From NCBI GenBank assembly GCA_022496805.1, contig CM040089.1:34518372-34582371 (forward strand): DNA of 64,000 nt, in the 5' to 3' direction. Origin of the DNA: Pohlia nutans (Eukaryota; Streptophyta; Bryopsida; Bryales; Mniaceae). Of the stretch, positions 1 through 12,125 are shown one piece after another (position 1 is the first letter of the stretch; every line of letters starts with the position of its first letter). Both the position numbers and the translations under genes were made by a program. Below the pieces are notes generated by a model that saw only the letters and a program-made list of their open reading frames with translations, had not been told where the DNA came from and made no database searches.

Positions 1-1164
1 CGTATGTGGATGATCCAATAGGTTGTCGATCGTTGCTCTCTCGAGCAATTCATAAGAGTGGCGATGACAACTGCTCACAAGCAGCTGGTAGAAGCCAACT
101 CTCTGAAGTGGATCAGCTAGTGAGCACGTTCTCAGCCGATCCTAGCATGCTAGCTTTTGCTCAACTTTTCTGCAGTGGAGCTGACGGCAGTAAATCGAAT
201 GGAGAATTTGACAATTTCTGTTTGCAAGCGCTGTATGAATCTGTGAGCACTGATCGTCCAGCTCTTTTGCAGACTTACATGGCATTGTATACCTCTGTCG
301 GGGCCTTGATAGACCGTGCCACTGGTAGGGGAACAAGTGCAAACAGCATTTGCAGCGATTCACTCTCTATTTACAGTCTTAAGATTGCAGTTGCGTATTG
401 TGATATTATAGATCAAAGTGCCGAAGGCAAGCCTCTCGTTCAGCGCACTTTCTTAACTGGGCTTGCAAAGCGGGTGGATGAAATTCTCAACAGCTCCTCT
501 CTTTTCACAGTCTCGGAGGCTCAGAACCCAGAGCTGAAGCCCTTCTTTCCTGAGTTATTTTCTTACCTTGATAGCCGGCAATTCCCATTGAAGCAGGCTC
601 GGCAAGCAGATTATGGATTGAAGAGGACATCAGCTCTAGACACAAGGGTGTGCTGCATTTTATTCTCATGTTTTCTTTGTTGGTATGGAATCCCTCAGCC
701 TCGGTGTATAACCTCTGCGCTCCAGCAGTTGGTCCAAAAGGTTCCAGGATTTCAAAGTATCATGCGATCGGATTTGTATTCGGCACTTCCGGTGCTTGCA
801 CTTGCGCTACCCAGCACGCCATTGCCGGCCCTATTACGGATCTCCGAGTGCCTGCCATTCCTTTCGCTAGCCAAATTTAGGTGAGTCTACATTGCCTTGC
901 GTCGTAAATACCGTCTGAAGCAAAAATCTTTCTTGTAGTAGGCAGAGGCTGAGTATGAGCTTAAATGGTTGGAGGCTGATGACATGTCAGGTTGCTGATC
1001 CGAGTTTCTTATGACTTCCTTTATCAAGTCTGTCTGTGTAGGAGATTTTGAGGAGATTTGCGGAGGAGAGCAGCAGAGTAACGAGTAATAGCACGTCTCT
1101 TTCTTCTCCATCAATTCACATTTCGGGAATCTCACAAGACAGTAGTAATGGACAGCGATTCTGA
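1..1164 (+). CDS. C-terminal exons of an unrecognised large protein (5' part outside window)
   Basis: An open frame runs from the window edge (first full codon at 3) to 880. Its composition is protein-like, helical and leucine-rich with no stop, for example QLVSTFSADPSMLAF and LVQRTFLTGLAKRVDEIL. A 51-bp in-frame stretch (648-698, GTGTGC...CCTCAG) may be a tiny intron. The exon ends at 880 in a perfect donor (AG|GTGAGT). A small second exon (about 939 or 942 to 990) and a last exon (1042-1164) keep phase and end with SQDSSNGQRF and a stop. A competing frame over the second exon reads EYELKWLEADDMS and would end at a stop near 1090, so the last 60 residues are uncertain. It looks like an alpha-helical repeat or scaffold protein; I do not recognise the family and assign no function. 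Confidence 0.6.
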
Positions 1165-3353
1165 ATGATGGTGGTTCCAGTGCTTGTATGGATCGAGGTG
1201 TGCTGCACCAGTGTTACTTGGGAGATTTAAGTTTTGTACGAAGCAAGCAGATCTGCTCCGAAGCTGAAGATCCATGAGCCACCGATCATATGTTCAGGTT
1301 GAACCCCACTTTCTCAAGTTGTGAACTGGTAACATGCCACGACTGTTCCAAGATTTTTTCCACGGCCAGACTTCCCTTGCTTGTTAATGATGTATACATT
1401 TGGATAAACAATTTCCACCTCGCTACTGGCTCTGGCTTTATTATAGTCTCAGCTATTTGATTTGGTCACTAATCAAGTTTGCACTTTTCTGTTGATTAGT
1501 CCTGTAAACTTATTTGTTTGTTGGTGTCTTCTGGACTAATATTCTACATATTGAGTTGAGTGTCCTTCTGCTCCAATTTATTTTAGTAATCTTCAAATTG
1601 ATGGGGATAGACCCATCTGACAAAGTGAACGTATGTACCGGTAATAGCGTTGAGATTTGTGTTTTGCACTTTTTGCAGATCAGATTTCGGGTTTGCATCA
1701 ATGCTGTCTCGGCGGCCAATTTTTTTTGAAAGAGGAAATATTCGATCAATGTCGGCAGTATTCTGGTCAGAGAGGTAGGGTACAGGGTAGATACCCGTGC
1801 TCTTGCAGATTCAATGATTCTTGTTCATTGTGAAGCGGATGCAATCAAGTATAGTGCCATAGATTTGTCCTTAACATATTTTCTTGGGACAACAGAAGCT
1901 ATAAGTTTTAGATATCATCCATTGCTATAGCACTCCGACTTTAGCATTTGTATTACGCAGCTAATTTGTGAAGATGGTAGCTATTGCCCAGCTTGCGCCA
2001 TTCCTTGGACAATTTTGGAGGAAGATACTTCCTGATCCTGTTAATGTGCCCTGCTCAGAGCATCGTGATCTTTCTTCATTGGAAGGTGAACTGTAATTAA
2101 TTTTTTTGAGCATGGCAGTTGTATCATAAACTCTGTCCATCTTATACTGTATTCTACCACAACATTTTTGTGGAATATATTGTGACCATATTTTCTTATG
2201 TTCAAGATCTGATCTGCTAGAAGACTGGATGACACTGCTTGTTGTATCTGATTGAAGGTGAGCAACAATTTGTTTGTGCATCCATTTTGGGACGTCTAGG
2301 AGCTTTGTTCCATCTACTGTGTCGCGTGATAATATCATCGGACATTTGTGCTAAAGTGGGGGTGCTGACCCTTGTCAGTAAAATCTAAAATTGATGATCC
2401 TGATTGAATCTGCAGGTGTTGGAAGCCCTTTCTGGTTTTTGAAATAGGGTGGAAAACCGTATGATTTTACAGGACAACTCCATTACTACTCAATTGGACG
2501 GAGGATTTTTTAATGCAGAAACTACCGTGTACAGCATTATCTTCAGTAGGAGATACAGTATCTGGCAAAATTTGAGTGCTGCACGCCTCTGGCATTTGCC
2601 TTCTAACTTCCGAACGGAATGATTCTTTCTCAGATGGGACCATAATTTGTGCTCATACCTTTTTGTGAAATTGACAATATTAACATCACTGGTGTGTCTT
2701 TGCATCTCCAGGTCGCGGTGACGGAGAAAAATACTTGTGCAACTTTCAAGACTATGAGTGAACAGCACGATGGAGACTTGACATAGGTGAGAACTGGCTA
2801 CTCAGGAGTCGGGTCTACAGGAAAAAAACAATAACAAATGGAAAATAGAAAGATGGAAGGAACTTTTCTCAAGCCAACAATTGTAATGATACAAATATCT
2901 CACGCATAGACACATGTAGACACTTATCAAAATGTCAAAGAGTACCATAAGAAATAACTTCTAAAACTTTTCAATTTTCATTTTTTGAATGAATTTGTGC
3001 CAGACCAGCTATTAAGCTACAGTATGTGGAAAATCAGTGTACTTTGTCTTTGGTACTCAATACTTGGTACCTCTTCCTGCCTGATTTTTGTTCCTGGAAA
3101 TTAAAATATACTTTAAATAGCCTTCAACAAATCATAAATCATAAACTCTACAGAACACAGTAAGCAGTACTGTACATTCTCGTGTACAGTACTCGGCGGC
3201 TCTCGTCTGATATTATTGTCTCACTCGAGTTAAATCAGCCCCATCGTCGTTGTGCTGCAGCATCCACGGTGCCATTCTCACTCCTCAGCGTGTCTGCATG
3301 CTTCACTTGCGGTGAGTTTCTCAATCTTTTGCTCATTTTCTGCCCGATTTTCT
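1165..3353. other. Downstream region of the first gene, no gene seen
   Basis: This stretch should include the 3' UTR of the gene ending at 1164. I see no recurrent element and no convincing coding exon. One small perfect hairpin (11-bp arms, AGTACTGTACA / TGTACAGTACT, 6-nt loop) lies at 3166-3193. It has fewer repeats than the rest of the intergenic DNA. Confidence 0.4.
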
Positions 3354-3498
3354 CACTACTAGGATCATACACTGATTGCTACGTTTGTTAGCAACGTTAG
3401 GGGAGTTGCTATAACAACATCACTACGCTTCCTAAATGTTGCTTTACAAGCTGTAAAGTCGCTTGAGTTGCTCCCCAACGTAGCACACATTTCTTAAT
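3354..3498 (+). mobile_element. CACTA-type MITE (family S), right end lost
   Basis: Begins CACTACTAGGATCATACAC and shares its body (GATTGCTACGTTTGTTAGC, ATGTTGC, GTAGCACACA) with copies at 28.0 and 29.2 kb. The other two copies keep the mirrored end ATTCTAGTAGTG; here it is missing. CACTA ends plus small size and no coding content indicate a non-autonomous CACTA element. Confidence 0.65.
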
Positions 3499-3704
3499 TT
3501 ATGTCTTTGTCTACTACTTTTTGTTTTTCTACCTGTACTCTAGCGGTAATGGTGAATTCTTGCAAGAAGGGAACCTGAAGGGGTTTACAGGCAAATCAAA
3601 GCAGGAGTTCGTCCGGTGACTACTGAGAAGGTACGTGGAGAACCGGCATTAGCAAAGGAGCGATTGCAATCGAACGTTGCAGTGGTTCTTGCATGCGCTT
3701 AATT

Positions 3705-3822
3705 TCAACCCATCACAACAAATTTCATGAAGTGTAGTGATTTTGGAGATTTTTTGGTTGCTTAATTTTATGAGTTTATTTTTTCAAGAGCACATTTAGA
3801 CTAAAATCTTTGAAATTGAGGA
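3705..3822 (+). repeat. Fragment of TTAA element A
   Basis: About 118 bp match the interior of the A copies (AGTGTAGTGATTTT, GAGATTTTTTGGTTGC, CAAGAGCAC). Neither terminus is present. It lies inside the PPR relic. Confidence 0.7.
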
Positions 3823-4170
3823 TGCTATTTGAGTGTATGAGGGAATGAAGAATTCAGAACCGGATGAGGCCATGTCATGAAGCTTGTCATGGCTCTGTTG
3901 TCTGACTGCAGGACTAGTAGACGAAGGTGGTGGACATTTCTCCCCCATGACGAAACAGTGTGGCATCGAACCTACACTGCAGCATGATGCCTGCATGATG
4001 GATATTCTAGGACGAGCTGGTCGTTTGCCGGAAGCCAAGCTTTGATTCTCGACATGCCATTCCAACCGGATGGGAGCGATCCCGGGAGCTTGCAGAACTT
4101 GGGGCATGTGGAATTCAATGGCCGAGTTTGCTGCTAACGAGCATATCAAATTTGGAACCCAAGACTGCCT

Positions 4171-4475
4171 CTAAGGTAACTATACCTTAAAGTGTTCCCT
4201 TACCAAATGAGCCTATTTACACATATTTTTGGTGGGGCTTAATAGCAAGTTCAAGAGGATTCCAACGCACTTTAGCATGCATTATTTGGACACCATACGA
4301 ATAAGTTATGAATTTCCAAAGTGCTGACTATAGGTTGACCATAAAGCGACCCTAAACTTTGATCTTCAGATTGTGCACATTCTCATCAATAGTAGGGTGT
4401 CAGAATCTACTTATTATGGAAGATTGAGAATCTACTTATTATGGAAGATTGAGCTAGGGACGATTAAGGAAAAGG
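4171..4475 (+). repeat. Repeat family Z, copy 1 (splits the PPR relic)
   Basis: The same sequence occurs inverted at about 18160-18470: shared blocks include GGATTCCAACGCACTTTAG (inverted and diverged in the other copy), TGTCCAAATAAT-like sequence, TAGGTTGACCATAA and TGTCAGAATCTACTTATTA. The copy contains a 29-bp direct duplication (AGAATCTACTTATTATGGAA twice, 4399-4450). It separates PPR sequence that should be contiguous, so it inserted after the gene existed. End structure is unresolved. Confidence 0.65.
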
Positions 4476-4555
4476 TCGCTTTTAGATATAGTTACCTTAC
4501 ATACGTTGCTCTCTCCAATGTCCATGCTGCAGCTGGCAACTGGAACCAGGTGAGT

Positions 4556-5073
4556 GATTTTCAAATTTTTGTCATTTTGGCAAATTTTTGTACAATTGTG
4601 CGAAACTTAAATCTAGATCTGTCCTAGTTATCAAACACTACAAGCATAGAAAGCTCCCCTATTGCATGGTCAGAGCATAATATTCTGCCCTCGTCAGAGT
4701 CTTGAAATTAAGGCCAAAGATAATTTAGACAAATGCTTCAAGCAATTCCAATGCAATTCCAATGATAATTATGTTAGAGTATTTTGCTTGCATGCCCTAA
4801 CCCTAAAGATACCCCTGCATTGCTTAACAATGTTATGAGGGAAAACTGCTTGTGCATCTCATGTTTGGCAATTGGAAAACTGCGAATTTAACCCTTTGAG
4901 AACAATCATCCATATAGTGGATGCTTGGCTACTCAAACTCAATTTCAACCTCGAAGATGAGATTTTTTGCATTTTAGGTCAACTAAGAAAATGAAACTTA
5001 TCAAGTTTAGTTTCTATATTGTTTCTAAATTATAAATATTGAACATTTTTATCGCATTTGCAAACTCTAGAGG
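4556..5073. other. AT-rich intergenic DNA, nothing assigned
   Basis: No reading frame, RNA or repeat termini that I can support. Confidence 0.35.
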
Positions 5074-5450
5074 TTATCCCCTAAATGATAGAGGGAGAAA
5101 GGACAAAACCTAGATGTGTTATAAAATGTTAATTATGCAACTTTGATGAAGTTTGGTCCAAAAGAGATAATGAGAAGCATGATGTTTAGTAATTATCCAT
5201 ATGGTCAAACTTCCAAAAAAAAGTTTTAGATATTCATTTAATGTATTAAGAAGCATTTATCGTTGAATATTCACCAAAATCACATTTTTTATTTTTAGAA
5301 TTTGAAATTTGGTATGATTGGTTAAAACTAAACATTCTATTCTAAAATTGAAAAAGGAAATTTTTTCAAATGAGAGAACACCATCACTTTCCCGAAATAG
5401 TAAGTTTTATAACACTAGGTCAATATTGAGGTGTTTGTTTTTGAATACAA
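5074..5450 (+). mobile_element. TTAA element G, copy 1 (left part)
   Basis: Starts TTATCCCCTAAATGATAGAG (target decayed from TTAA to TTAT). It continues with AAACCTAGATGTGTTATAAA and AACTTTGATGAAGTTTGGTC, shared with copies at 14.5 and 48.7 kb. Homology fades near 5450 and the right terminus is not identified, although a matching end (GGCATTTAGGGGCTAA) lies at 6593-6611. Confidence 0.6.
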
Positions 5451-5973
5451 TAGATAGTTTTTGTATACGTGTAAAATGTCCAACCATGAATTGAGATTAT
5501 TTGGAGTATTTATCTAATTATTATGATTTGTTTTGCATTATAGATCTCAAAAATTATATTAAATTCATTTTAGTTTCAAAATTTCTGAAAAAAAATAGAA
5601 TAAAAAATAGAATGAAAAGAAGACATATAGGCTCATTTATTAAAAATGTTTCAAAAATAAATTTACAAAATTTTAATTGAAAAATTCCTCATAACAGGGA
5701 AGGTTTGACCATTCTGCCAAGGATCTGGTCCTCAATGGGTAAATGAGAATTGTGCTATGTGTCCTCAGTGTGGAGGATGATGCAGAAAAGAGGGATCCAC
5801 AAATAGACAGAATCAAGAAGCCTCTTTTTGCTCCCACAGTGAGAATTGAGAATCCAGGAGTTGCTCTCAATTTGAACACCTAATTAAAACAGGGTCCTTT
5901 ATATGGACACCAAGACAATCTTTGATGATGAGTACATATTGAAATTCGATATATTTATATATATTTATATATA

Positions 5974-6043
<70 letters not shown>

Positions 6044-6615
6044 CATTAATTTAAGTGAAGTCGTACTAGGAAAACAATCGAAACTGAATTTACTAGGTCT
6101 TTCCATTCTATAAAAGCTTCCATTTTGATAAATAAATTTCCAAAGTTTTGAGTTGTTGAATGCGCACCAAATCCATTCTTTGAAGTTGAACGCAAATGAA
6201 AGTTGTAGATGATGACTTTTCCATGACATCCATTCGGTTGGATTAAGTAATAGTGTCGAAATATGTTTTAATTATATGAAAAATATAAAAATAATCATTA
6301 TCTTATGAATTTTGGAATGACTGGTCAAAAGTGCATAATGTATGGTATATAATTTTAAATTATCTTTTGCATAATATGCAATATTTCATGCTATAAAATT
6401 ATCTCTTGATTATTTCTAAAAAGATCTCAAGACACCATCTTTCAAACTATAATAAAACTTATGTGAACAACTTCATGACTATCAAAGCTTAATGATTTCA
6501 GCCAATCATAATGAATTACAAGATAAGAGTATTAAAATTATAATTTTAGTGAATTTTCAAAGTTTTTTCTTGTGAGTTCATTTGAAAAATATCTAGGCAT
6601 TTAGGGGCTAAGAGG
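5451..6615. other. AT-rich DNA with a TA microsatellite
   Basis: Contains a (TA)n tract at about 5949-6041. The long open frames over it are microsatellite artefacts. No gene seen. Confidence 0.5.
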
Positions 6616-7162
6616 TTAACCTCTAAATGTCCTCACCCTATCCAGATTGAACAATTTTGCAAAGATGCATTATAAAATGCGAATAAGAGGGATATTTTGA
6701 ACTTGATGTATGAATAAAAGTTGTACATTATGAATTTTAGATTCTATCCATATGGTTAAATCTATGATTGCAACCACCAATATTTTTGTATAAAACTTGA
6801 AACTTAAAACTCAAAATTCTTTAGTAATATGATTACGAATAAGGTATTGGCAATCTATGGATGAAATTTGTTGTGATGGGTTGAAATGTAATACTCTAAG
6901 TGTAGTGATTTTAGGAGATTTTTTGGTTGTTTAATTTTAGGAGTTGATTTTTTCGAAATTTTTGGTGAATCTCAACATGAAATGGGGCATAAAATTTTCA
7001 CAAATCATCCCCTGTGTAGTCAGATCACACATACATGAAGCTAACTTCCCATAAAATATACAGTAAAAAACCCATTTTGCAAAAAGTGCATGACAGTTGA
7101 GTAAACTCTGATTGTTTTTGTACATCGTCTTAAATATGGACATTTGGTCCTTTAGGGGTTAA
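6616..7162 (+). mobile_element. TTAA element A, copy 1
   Basis: Starts TTAACCTCTAAATGTCC and ends GGTCCTTTAGGGGTTAA, with TTAA at both ends. The interior is shared with copies at 12.1, 46.5 and 49.4 kb (+) and at 41.8 and 56.6 kb (-): GGGATATTTTGAACTTGATG, AAAGTTGTACATTATGAATT, GTTGAAATGTAATACTCTAA, ATGAAGCTAACTTCCCATAA. Length 547 bp, non-coding. Confidence 0.85.
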
Positions 7163-8207
7163 TTGAAGCCTTTCTTTAAGTATTTGACTTTCGATAAAAT
7201 GTAATCAATAGAAAAAAAATACAAGGCCAAATATATATTAGTAACCATTGAGATGCAAAACAACAATTTGGCCCCTTGTTTTGTACAAAGCTAGGACCAA
7301 AACCCTACTCTAATTAGAAAGGATCCCAATTTAATGTTAATTAATTTCATGCAACTGTAAGTTGTTATCATCCAAAGAAGCACAAAGTCAAGTACAATTT
7401 AGAAAAAGAATTGACATATATTGAAGTGAGAGCAAAAGAAGTATTACTTACCATGAGTTTTTAGAGATTTATCAATAACAATAGATTTCTAGAATGTAGG
7501 TTGTTGATGGATTTAAGATCTTATCCTTATTTGACCCTTACCAGTGGATATATAAAATCCAGTAAGGGCATTTTTAGTCCAAACCTCTGCATTCAGACTT
7601 CAAATTACAATTTCATCCATTCTTCACTTTTCAAACCACTCTTCATAGTGTACAATATATGATCAATGGACTAATCACAAAACTATCACTTATTTAGAAT
7701 ATGGGACAAAGTTCCATCACATGTAATCCAACAAGTAATCCATCAACATGTAATCCAATCAAGTACAATAATCTACTTAAATTTAGTCTTAGAGGACTCA
7801 ATTGGAGGGTGGCTTGGAGGACTTAGCACACTCTCCAAATGGAAAGTGTCTATTTTTCCTCTTTGCTATTTTAGGATGTTTTTCATTCAAAATACTAGAG
7901 GTCAGATGATTTACAGGGCTACCTTAAGAGCATTGCCACTAGACCTTCAATATAGATGAGGACAACATTTTTTGGATGAAAAGAAAACAATTAATGCTTG
8001 GACCCGCCAACTAAATATTCTTTTTGTACCTACAAATAGCCAATTTTGTCATGGTTGTGCAACCTTGGCAAATATTACTTAATTTTTCTACAATTAGTAG
8101 GTTGAATAATAAATGATGAAGATTCTTTTTGCTCTTACACAATAAATGGTCCCCATTAGTGATGAAGTTTCAATGTGATGAAATTTTCCCGTACGAGTGG
8201 AGATGCT
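7163..8207. other. AT-rich intergenic DNA, nothing assigned
   Basis: No gene or complete element resolved. Confidence 0.35.
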
Positions 8208-8330
8208 CTAAGAGCATCCGCACGCTTCTCTCTCAATCCACCCTTTGACTACTATCATCACATCCGAAATTTGGTGTCACAAACTATCGTCTCCACATCT
8301 TTGAACCGCTATGTGTTCCTCTACATGATA
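8208..8330 (+). repeat. Repeat family Y, copy 1
   Basis: Sequence from AGAGCATCCGCACGCTTCTC through GACTACTATCATCACA, AAATTTGGTGTCACAA and CTCCACA is repeated at 16580-16692. The lead AGAGCATCC resembles the ends of the TWA-flanked elements at 18.5-19.2 kb. An ORF across it is incidental. Confidence 0.6.
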
Positions 8331-8612
8331 CATGAGCAATTGGTATTGTCCATCAATCTAGGATAAAGTATCTTCCTAAATTTAGTTATAGAGGGATGTA
8401 TTGAAGGTTTTCTCTATTGTGTTCATATTTAGTAGCTCTCTCACCTTCCATAAATATACATGCTAAAGACAATCACTTTTTCATCCACTTTTCATATTCT
8501 TGATAGAATTCAATGATCAATAGGGTGGGGCATGCTCTAAGAAGCTATATTTAAGGATCCTTTTACCAACACCAGTCCATGGGGGGTCTACTATAAGGTA
8601 GAAACACCCATA

Positions 8613-8812
8613 ACCGATAACTTAAGTTTTCTAGTCTACTTGCGGTAGGAGTAGAAGGCAAATAATATTCTTCCTTCATAGGAAAATAGAAATCATGAAG
8701 AATTCAATTTTTCCATGATTTTATTCTTACAATTGAAATTTCTACAAATTTTCAAATTGAAAAGTTAGTCATCACCCAAAACCTATAATTTGACTATCCA
8801 AAATTTGTGATC
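8613..8812 (+). repeat. Repeat family T, copy 1
   Basis: About 200 bp (CGGTAGGAGTAGAAGGC, TATTCTTCCTTCATA, AAGTTAGTCATCACC) recur at 36089-36262. Non-coding; ends not defined. Confidence 0.65.
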
Positions 8813-9280
8813 ATGCAATCTGGCCCTAGTTGCTTCTTGGAATTGAGTAATACTTCTCTGTCCCATAATAAAGTTCATGTACCTTGAAAATAGAAGATTT
8901 AATTCTAATATTGCACTCCAATGGTGTCCCCCGAATACCAAGGCTCCTCCACTTTTTATCTATCCAATTTAGAGGGGATAGCCACTTGTTTCCCTAATGG
9001 CACAACTCACTAAAATATGCTTCCAACCAATTACAAGTCACATTGCTTGCAAAAGCAAAAAGTAAGCTATTATTTATTATGACAACTTGCTAATCCTCGA
9101 AGAAGATATAGGAGGTGGGGGAGTTATTGGACCCTACAAATTGATGTTTATTTGGTGGGGTAAAGATAATTTAGAGGCTAATAAGAGCATAATTCATCCA
9201 AAAAATAGAAGAGTAGTGGTCTATGGGGGACCACAGGATATGCTCTAAGTACAATGGTGAACCCTGAGCCAATAGGAGTA

Positions 9281-9690
9281 CTCCCTTTGTCCAACAAAAA
9301 GACCTTGTTTTCAATGAAATCCATAGATTAAGCATTGTTATCATTGAAATCTATGGATTAAGCTTAATCTTGTGATTACAGAGGGAGTATGTTGACTGTG
9401 ATGCAAATCCATGGATTAAGTGAGTATAGAGGGAGTATTTTGACTGTTAGAAAGTGTATACATGATCAAAATCTATCACAATAATCCATTATCAACATGA
9501 TTAGAATTCATGATCATGATGATCAAAATTCATGGATTAAGTTGCCATCATTGTTTGCAATGCCTTGAAGCACTTGTTAAGCACGCACGAAGTTCGATTG
9601 CTGGTAGTGAATGAGTACAATTGGAAATCATAGTTTCATTTTGGGACAAATTTTAAATCGATATCATGGTCTTTTTGTGGGACGGAGGGA
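9281..9690. mobile_element. Stowaway-type MITE
   Basis: Left end TA-CTCCCTTTGTCCAAC with AAAAAGACC; right end GGTCTTTTTGTGGGACGG then AGGGA, an imperfect terminal inverted repeat of about 25 bp. The CTCCCTC(C/T)GTCC terminus after TA is the classic Stowaway (Tc1/mariner) signature. The interior holds repeated CCATGGATTAAG blocks. Confidence 0.7.
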
Positions 9691-10403
9691 TTAGTAGTTT
9701 GAATAAACATGAAGGTTATTATGGGACAAATTGACAAGGGAACAAGAAACTTGTTATGGATCAGAGGGAATATAGATAATAGTAGAAGAAGTTGATTGAT
9801 TGACAAAGTTTTTTACACAAGCGGCATTGAGTTTGGTTGTTAACCATTACGGGTCAGTATATACATTGATTTTGGATGTATTCTCTGTTATAGGTGCTTC
9901 TACCATTCACGCCCATTCACGCCCAAGTTGGCCACAATGGGTTTTTCAGGGCCCACCTTCAGTTCCACTCTCCACCGTTGACCTCGCACAGACCCGGAGG
10001 ACTGTGGCCACGCTTAGAATTGTAGCCCACTCGCTAGCTTGCAGAGTGGTGTGATTTTTTCTTGTGCCCATATTGTCGTCTATTTTTGGGTGTCGGAGCT
10101 CCACACACCGCTCTTGTGCCTTCCTAGTTGCCTCTTCTTGGTCCACTTGTATCAAGGTGGGTAAGTAATGACGATCTGGCTATTTGAGGCAATGACAACG
10201 AGTTAGCTATTTGAAGCAATGACGACGAGTTGGCTATTTCAAAAAATTAGGAGCCCACAAGCTCGTCAACGGTGGCGGAGGGCGATTGGCTGGAGTGGCC
10301 ACTGGTGCTCTGGATATCATTGAGGCCGATATTCCCCGAGTATGGGTGGGGATGCTCTTAGAGCGTGGCCGCCCATGCCCTCCCAGAGTCTCTCACACTC
10401 AAG
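9691..10403. other. Intergenic DNA with a short tandem repeat
   Basis: Three diverged copies of a 24-27 bp unit (AATGACGACGAGTTGGCTAT-like) lie at about 10165-10245. The rest is somewhat GC-richer than its surroundings but has no supportable gene. Confidence 0.5.
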
Positions 10404-10521
10404 AACTAGATGAAAAATTTGAAGAGCGTTTGAGGGTGGGGAACTTTAAGTTGAAGGGCTCTTCGGATATAGATGAGTAATTCCAGCGTGTCACTTTTAG
10501 CGTGCATGATTGAAGATGCTC
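10404..10521 (-). repeat. Fragment related to the 18.95-kb TWA-flanked element
   Basis: Reverse-complement match to 18948-19052: GAAGAGCGTTTGAGGGTGGG, AACTTTAAGTTGAAGGGCTC, TTTTAGCGTGCATG, ending GATGCTC-TAA. It keeps one terminus only. Confidence 0.6.
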
Positions 10522-11062
10522 TAAGTGCAAGGGCTCTTCAAATGTAGATGAATAATTTCAGCGAGTCAACTCTAGCGTGCATGGGTATGAATGCTCGTAC
10601 ACTATCATTGGAAAACCTACACCAAAAAAACTCCACTCTTGACGCCCACTATTGACGTTTGACTGGACGGTGAACATTTCAGGGTTAACTGATTTTGTGA
10701 GCACCGACAGACTGGTAAGTGACACAGAGAGGCACTAGTGCAGACACACAGAACACTGAGGCAGTGAGGACAAGGGAACTAGTACGCATGCTTCCAGCTA
10801 AGGATCATTCATTCATTCATCCATCCATACACTATTCATCCATCCATACAAGCACACCTTAAATCAAGGGCACTGCTTGTTGTCCTACACTCAACAAATT
10901 CCCTTGTGAATCTGGCATTCTGGCTTGTCAGGCTCAACTGAGGCACTGCACTCTACCCCACCCCACTACAATAGCATTTCCACAGCCATGAAAAAAATTT
11001 AAATAACAGTGGAACAAAAACTTGTTCCATTTGTACCCAAAATATATAATAATAATAATATA

Positions 11063-11101
<39 letters not shown>

Positions 11102-12125
11102 CATCATTTTATAAATAAATAAATTGAAACAAATGGAATACGCACATCTTTTGTCCTCTCACAATGTGACGACAGCCAGTCAGCAACAGAAGCTTGTAAA
11201 AGAAAAGTGACTGCTGTTGCATGATAGCGATGTTGGACTTTACAATTAACCCTCCGCTTGATTTCAAGTGCAGGTTTTTGGTGTTGACAAACTGGCTTCT
11301 ACAAATTTTTGATCTTTGACTGGTGGGAAAAAGTTATGTTTTGCCAAAGGGCATCATGTGTAACTTTGAACTCGTTTTCTTGAACATTTTACTACATCCA
11401 TTTCAGACGGGGTGTTTCATGGAAAATGATGGCATGTGTACCCTTAGCATGAAAGGTGCAGCCACACATGCTAAAAACGACATTAAGCAACAATATGCGT
11501 AGCAGTCAATTGGACTGCCTTTTGGCTCCATTCACTATTAAGAAGCTTCATCCAAGTTACAGAGAAACAGGAAACCGTGGTAAACAGGACAGGGTCTATT
11601 GGAAATGGCACAAGTACTGGGCCATCGATGAATAAAGTTGGGCGATGGATAATTTCAAACATGTAAGGCAACGTTCTATGTGGCAGGGTCACCTACATGT
11701 GCAAGTGATATATACTTGTAGTTGTTGGTCAAAAATGGTAACTACAGATTGCATTGTGGTTGATGATGGAGGATATTCTTGACATTCCAAGGCAGACCGA
11801 GTGTTGGCTACAGTAATGAATGTTATGCGATATCTTGTAAAAAGCAATTCATGGCTTTTACTTGTTCTATTTAAAGTAAACCACCCTATTTGTCACTTTG
11901 TGATCACTATATATTAATGTCTTGATATGTACGCTTCTAGTACATAGTGGCACAAATAGGGTGACCTCCAAAATTGTAGCACAAATAGGGCCGGTTAATA
12001 GTGATGTTGAACTTTTACAATTGAAGTTTCCGTTATATTTCAAGTGGAGGTTTTTGTTGTTGACAAACGAGCTCATACAAACTTCAATTTATAATTAATG
12101 GGAAAAGAAAGAAAGCCATGCATGT
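10522..12125. other. Intergenic DNA with microsatellites
   Basis: (ATTC)n/(CATC)n at about 10807-10850 and (TAA)n at 11047-11098. No gene seen. Confidence 0.45.

Larger units (their letters stand above)
3541..4555 (+). pseudogene. Degraded PPR (PLS/E-type) gene
   Basis: Translated pieces match the canonical PPR-E region in order: VYRQIKAGVRP near 3575-3610; then GLVDEGG, PMTKQCGIEPTLQHDAC and MMDILGRAGRLPEAK at about 3912-4040; then LDMPFQPDG and GACRTWG...EFAANE in two other frames up to about 4160; and YVALSNVHAAAGNWNQ at about 4495-4551. At least two frameshifts and several stops separate these blocks. An element of family Z (about 4171-4470) lies between the last two blocks, and a fragment of element A (3705-3822) lies between the first and second. 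PPR-E proteins normally act in organelle RNA editing or processing; this copy cannot encode one. The last block ends in a donor-like AG|GTGAGT with no recognisable continuation. Confidence 0.8.

Noticed and set aside
5949..6041. ORF with a long IYIYIY run on the minus strand
   Set aside because: Translation of a (TA)n microsatellite; same for 22.2 kb.
10165..10245. Short tandem units considered as a CRISPR array
   Set aside because: Only three diverged copies with no spacer structure, in a plant nuclear sequence.
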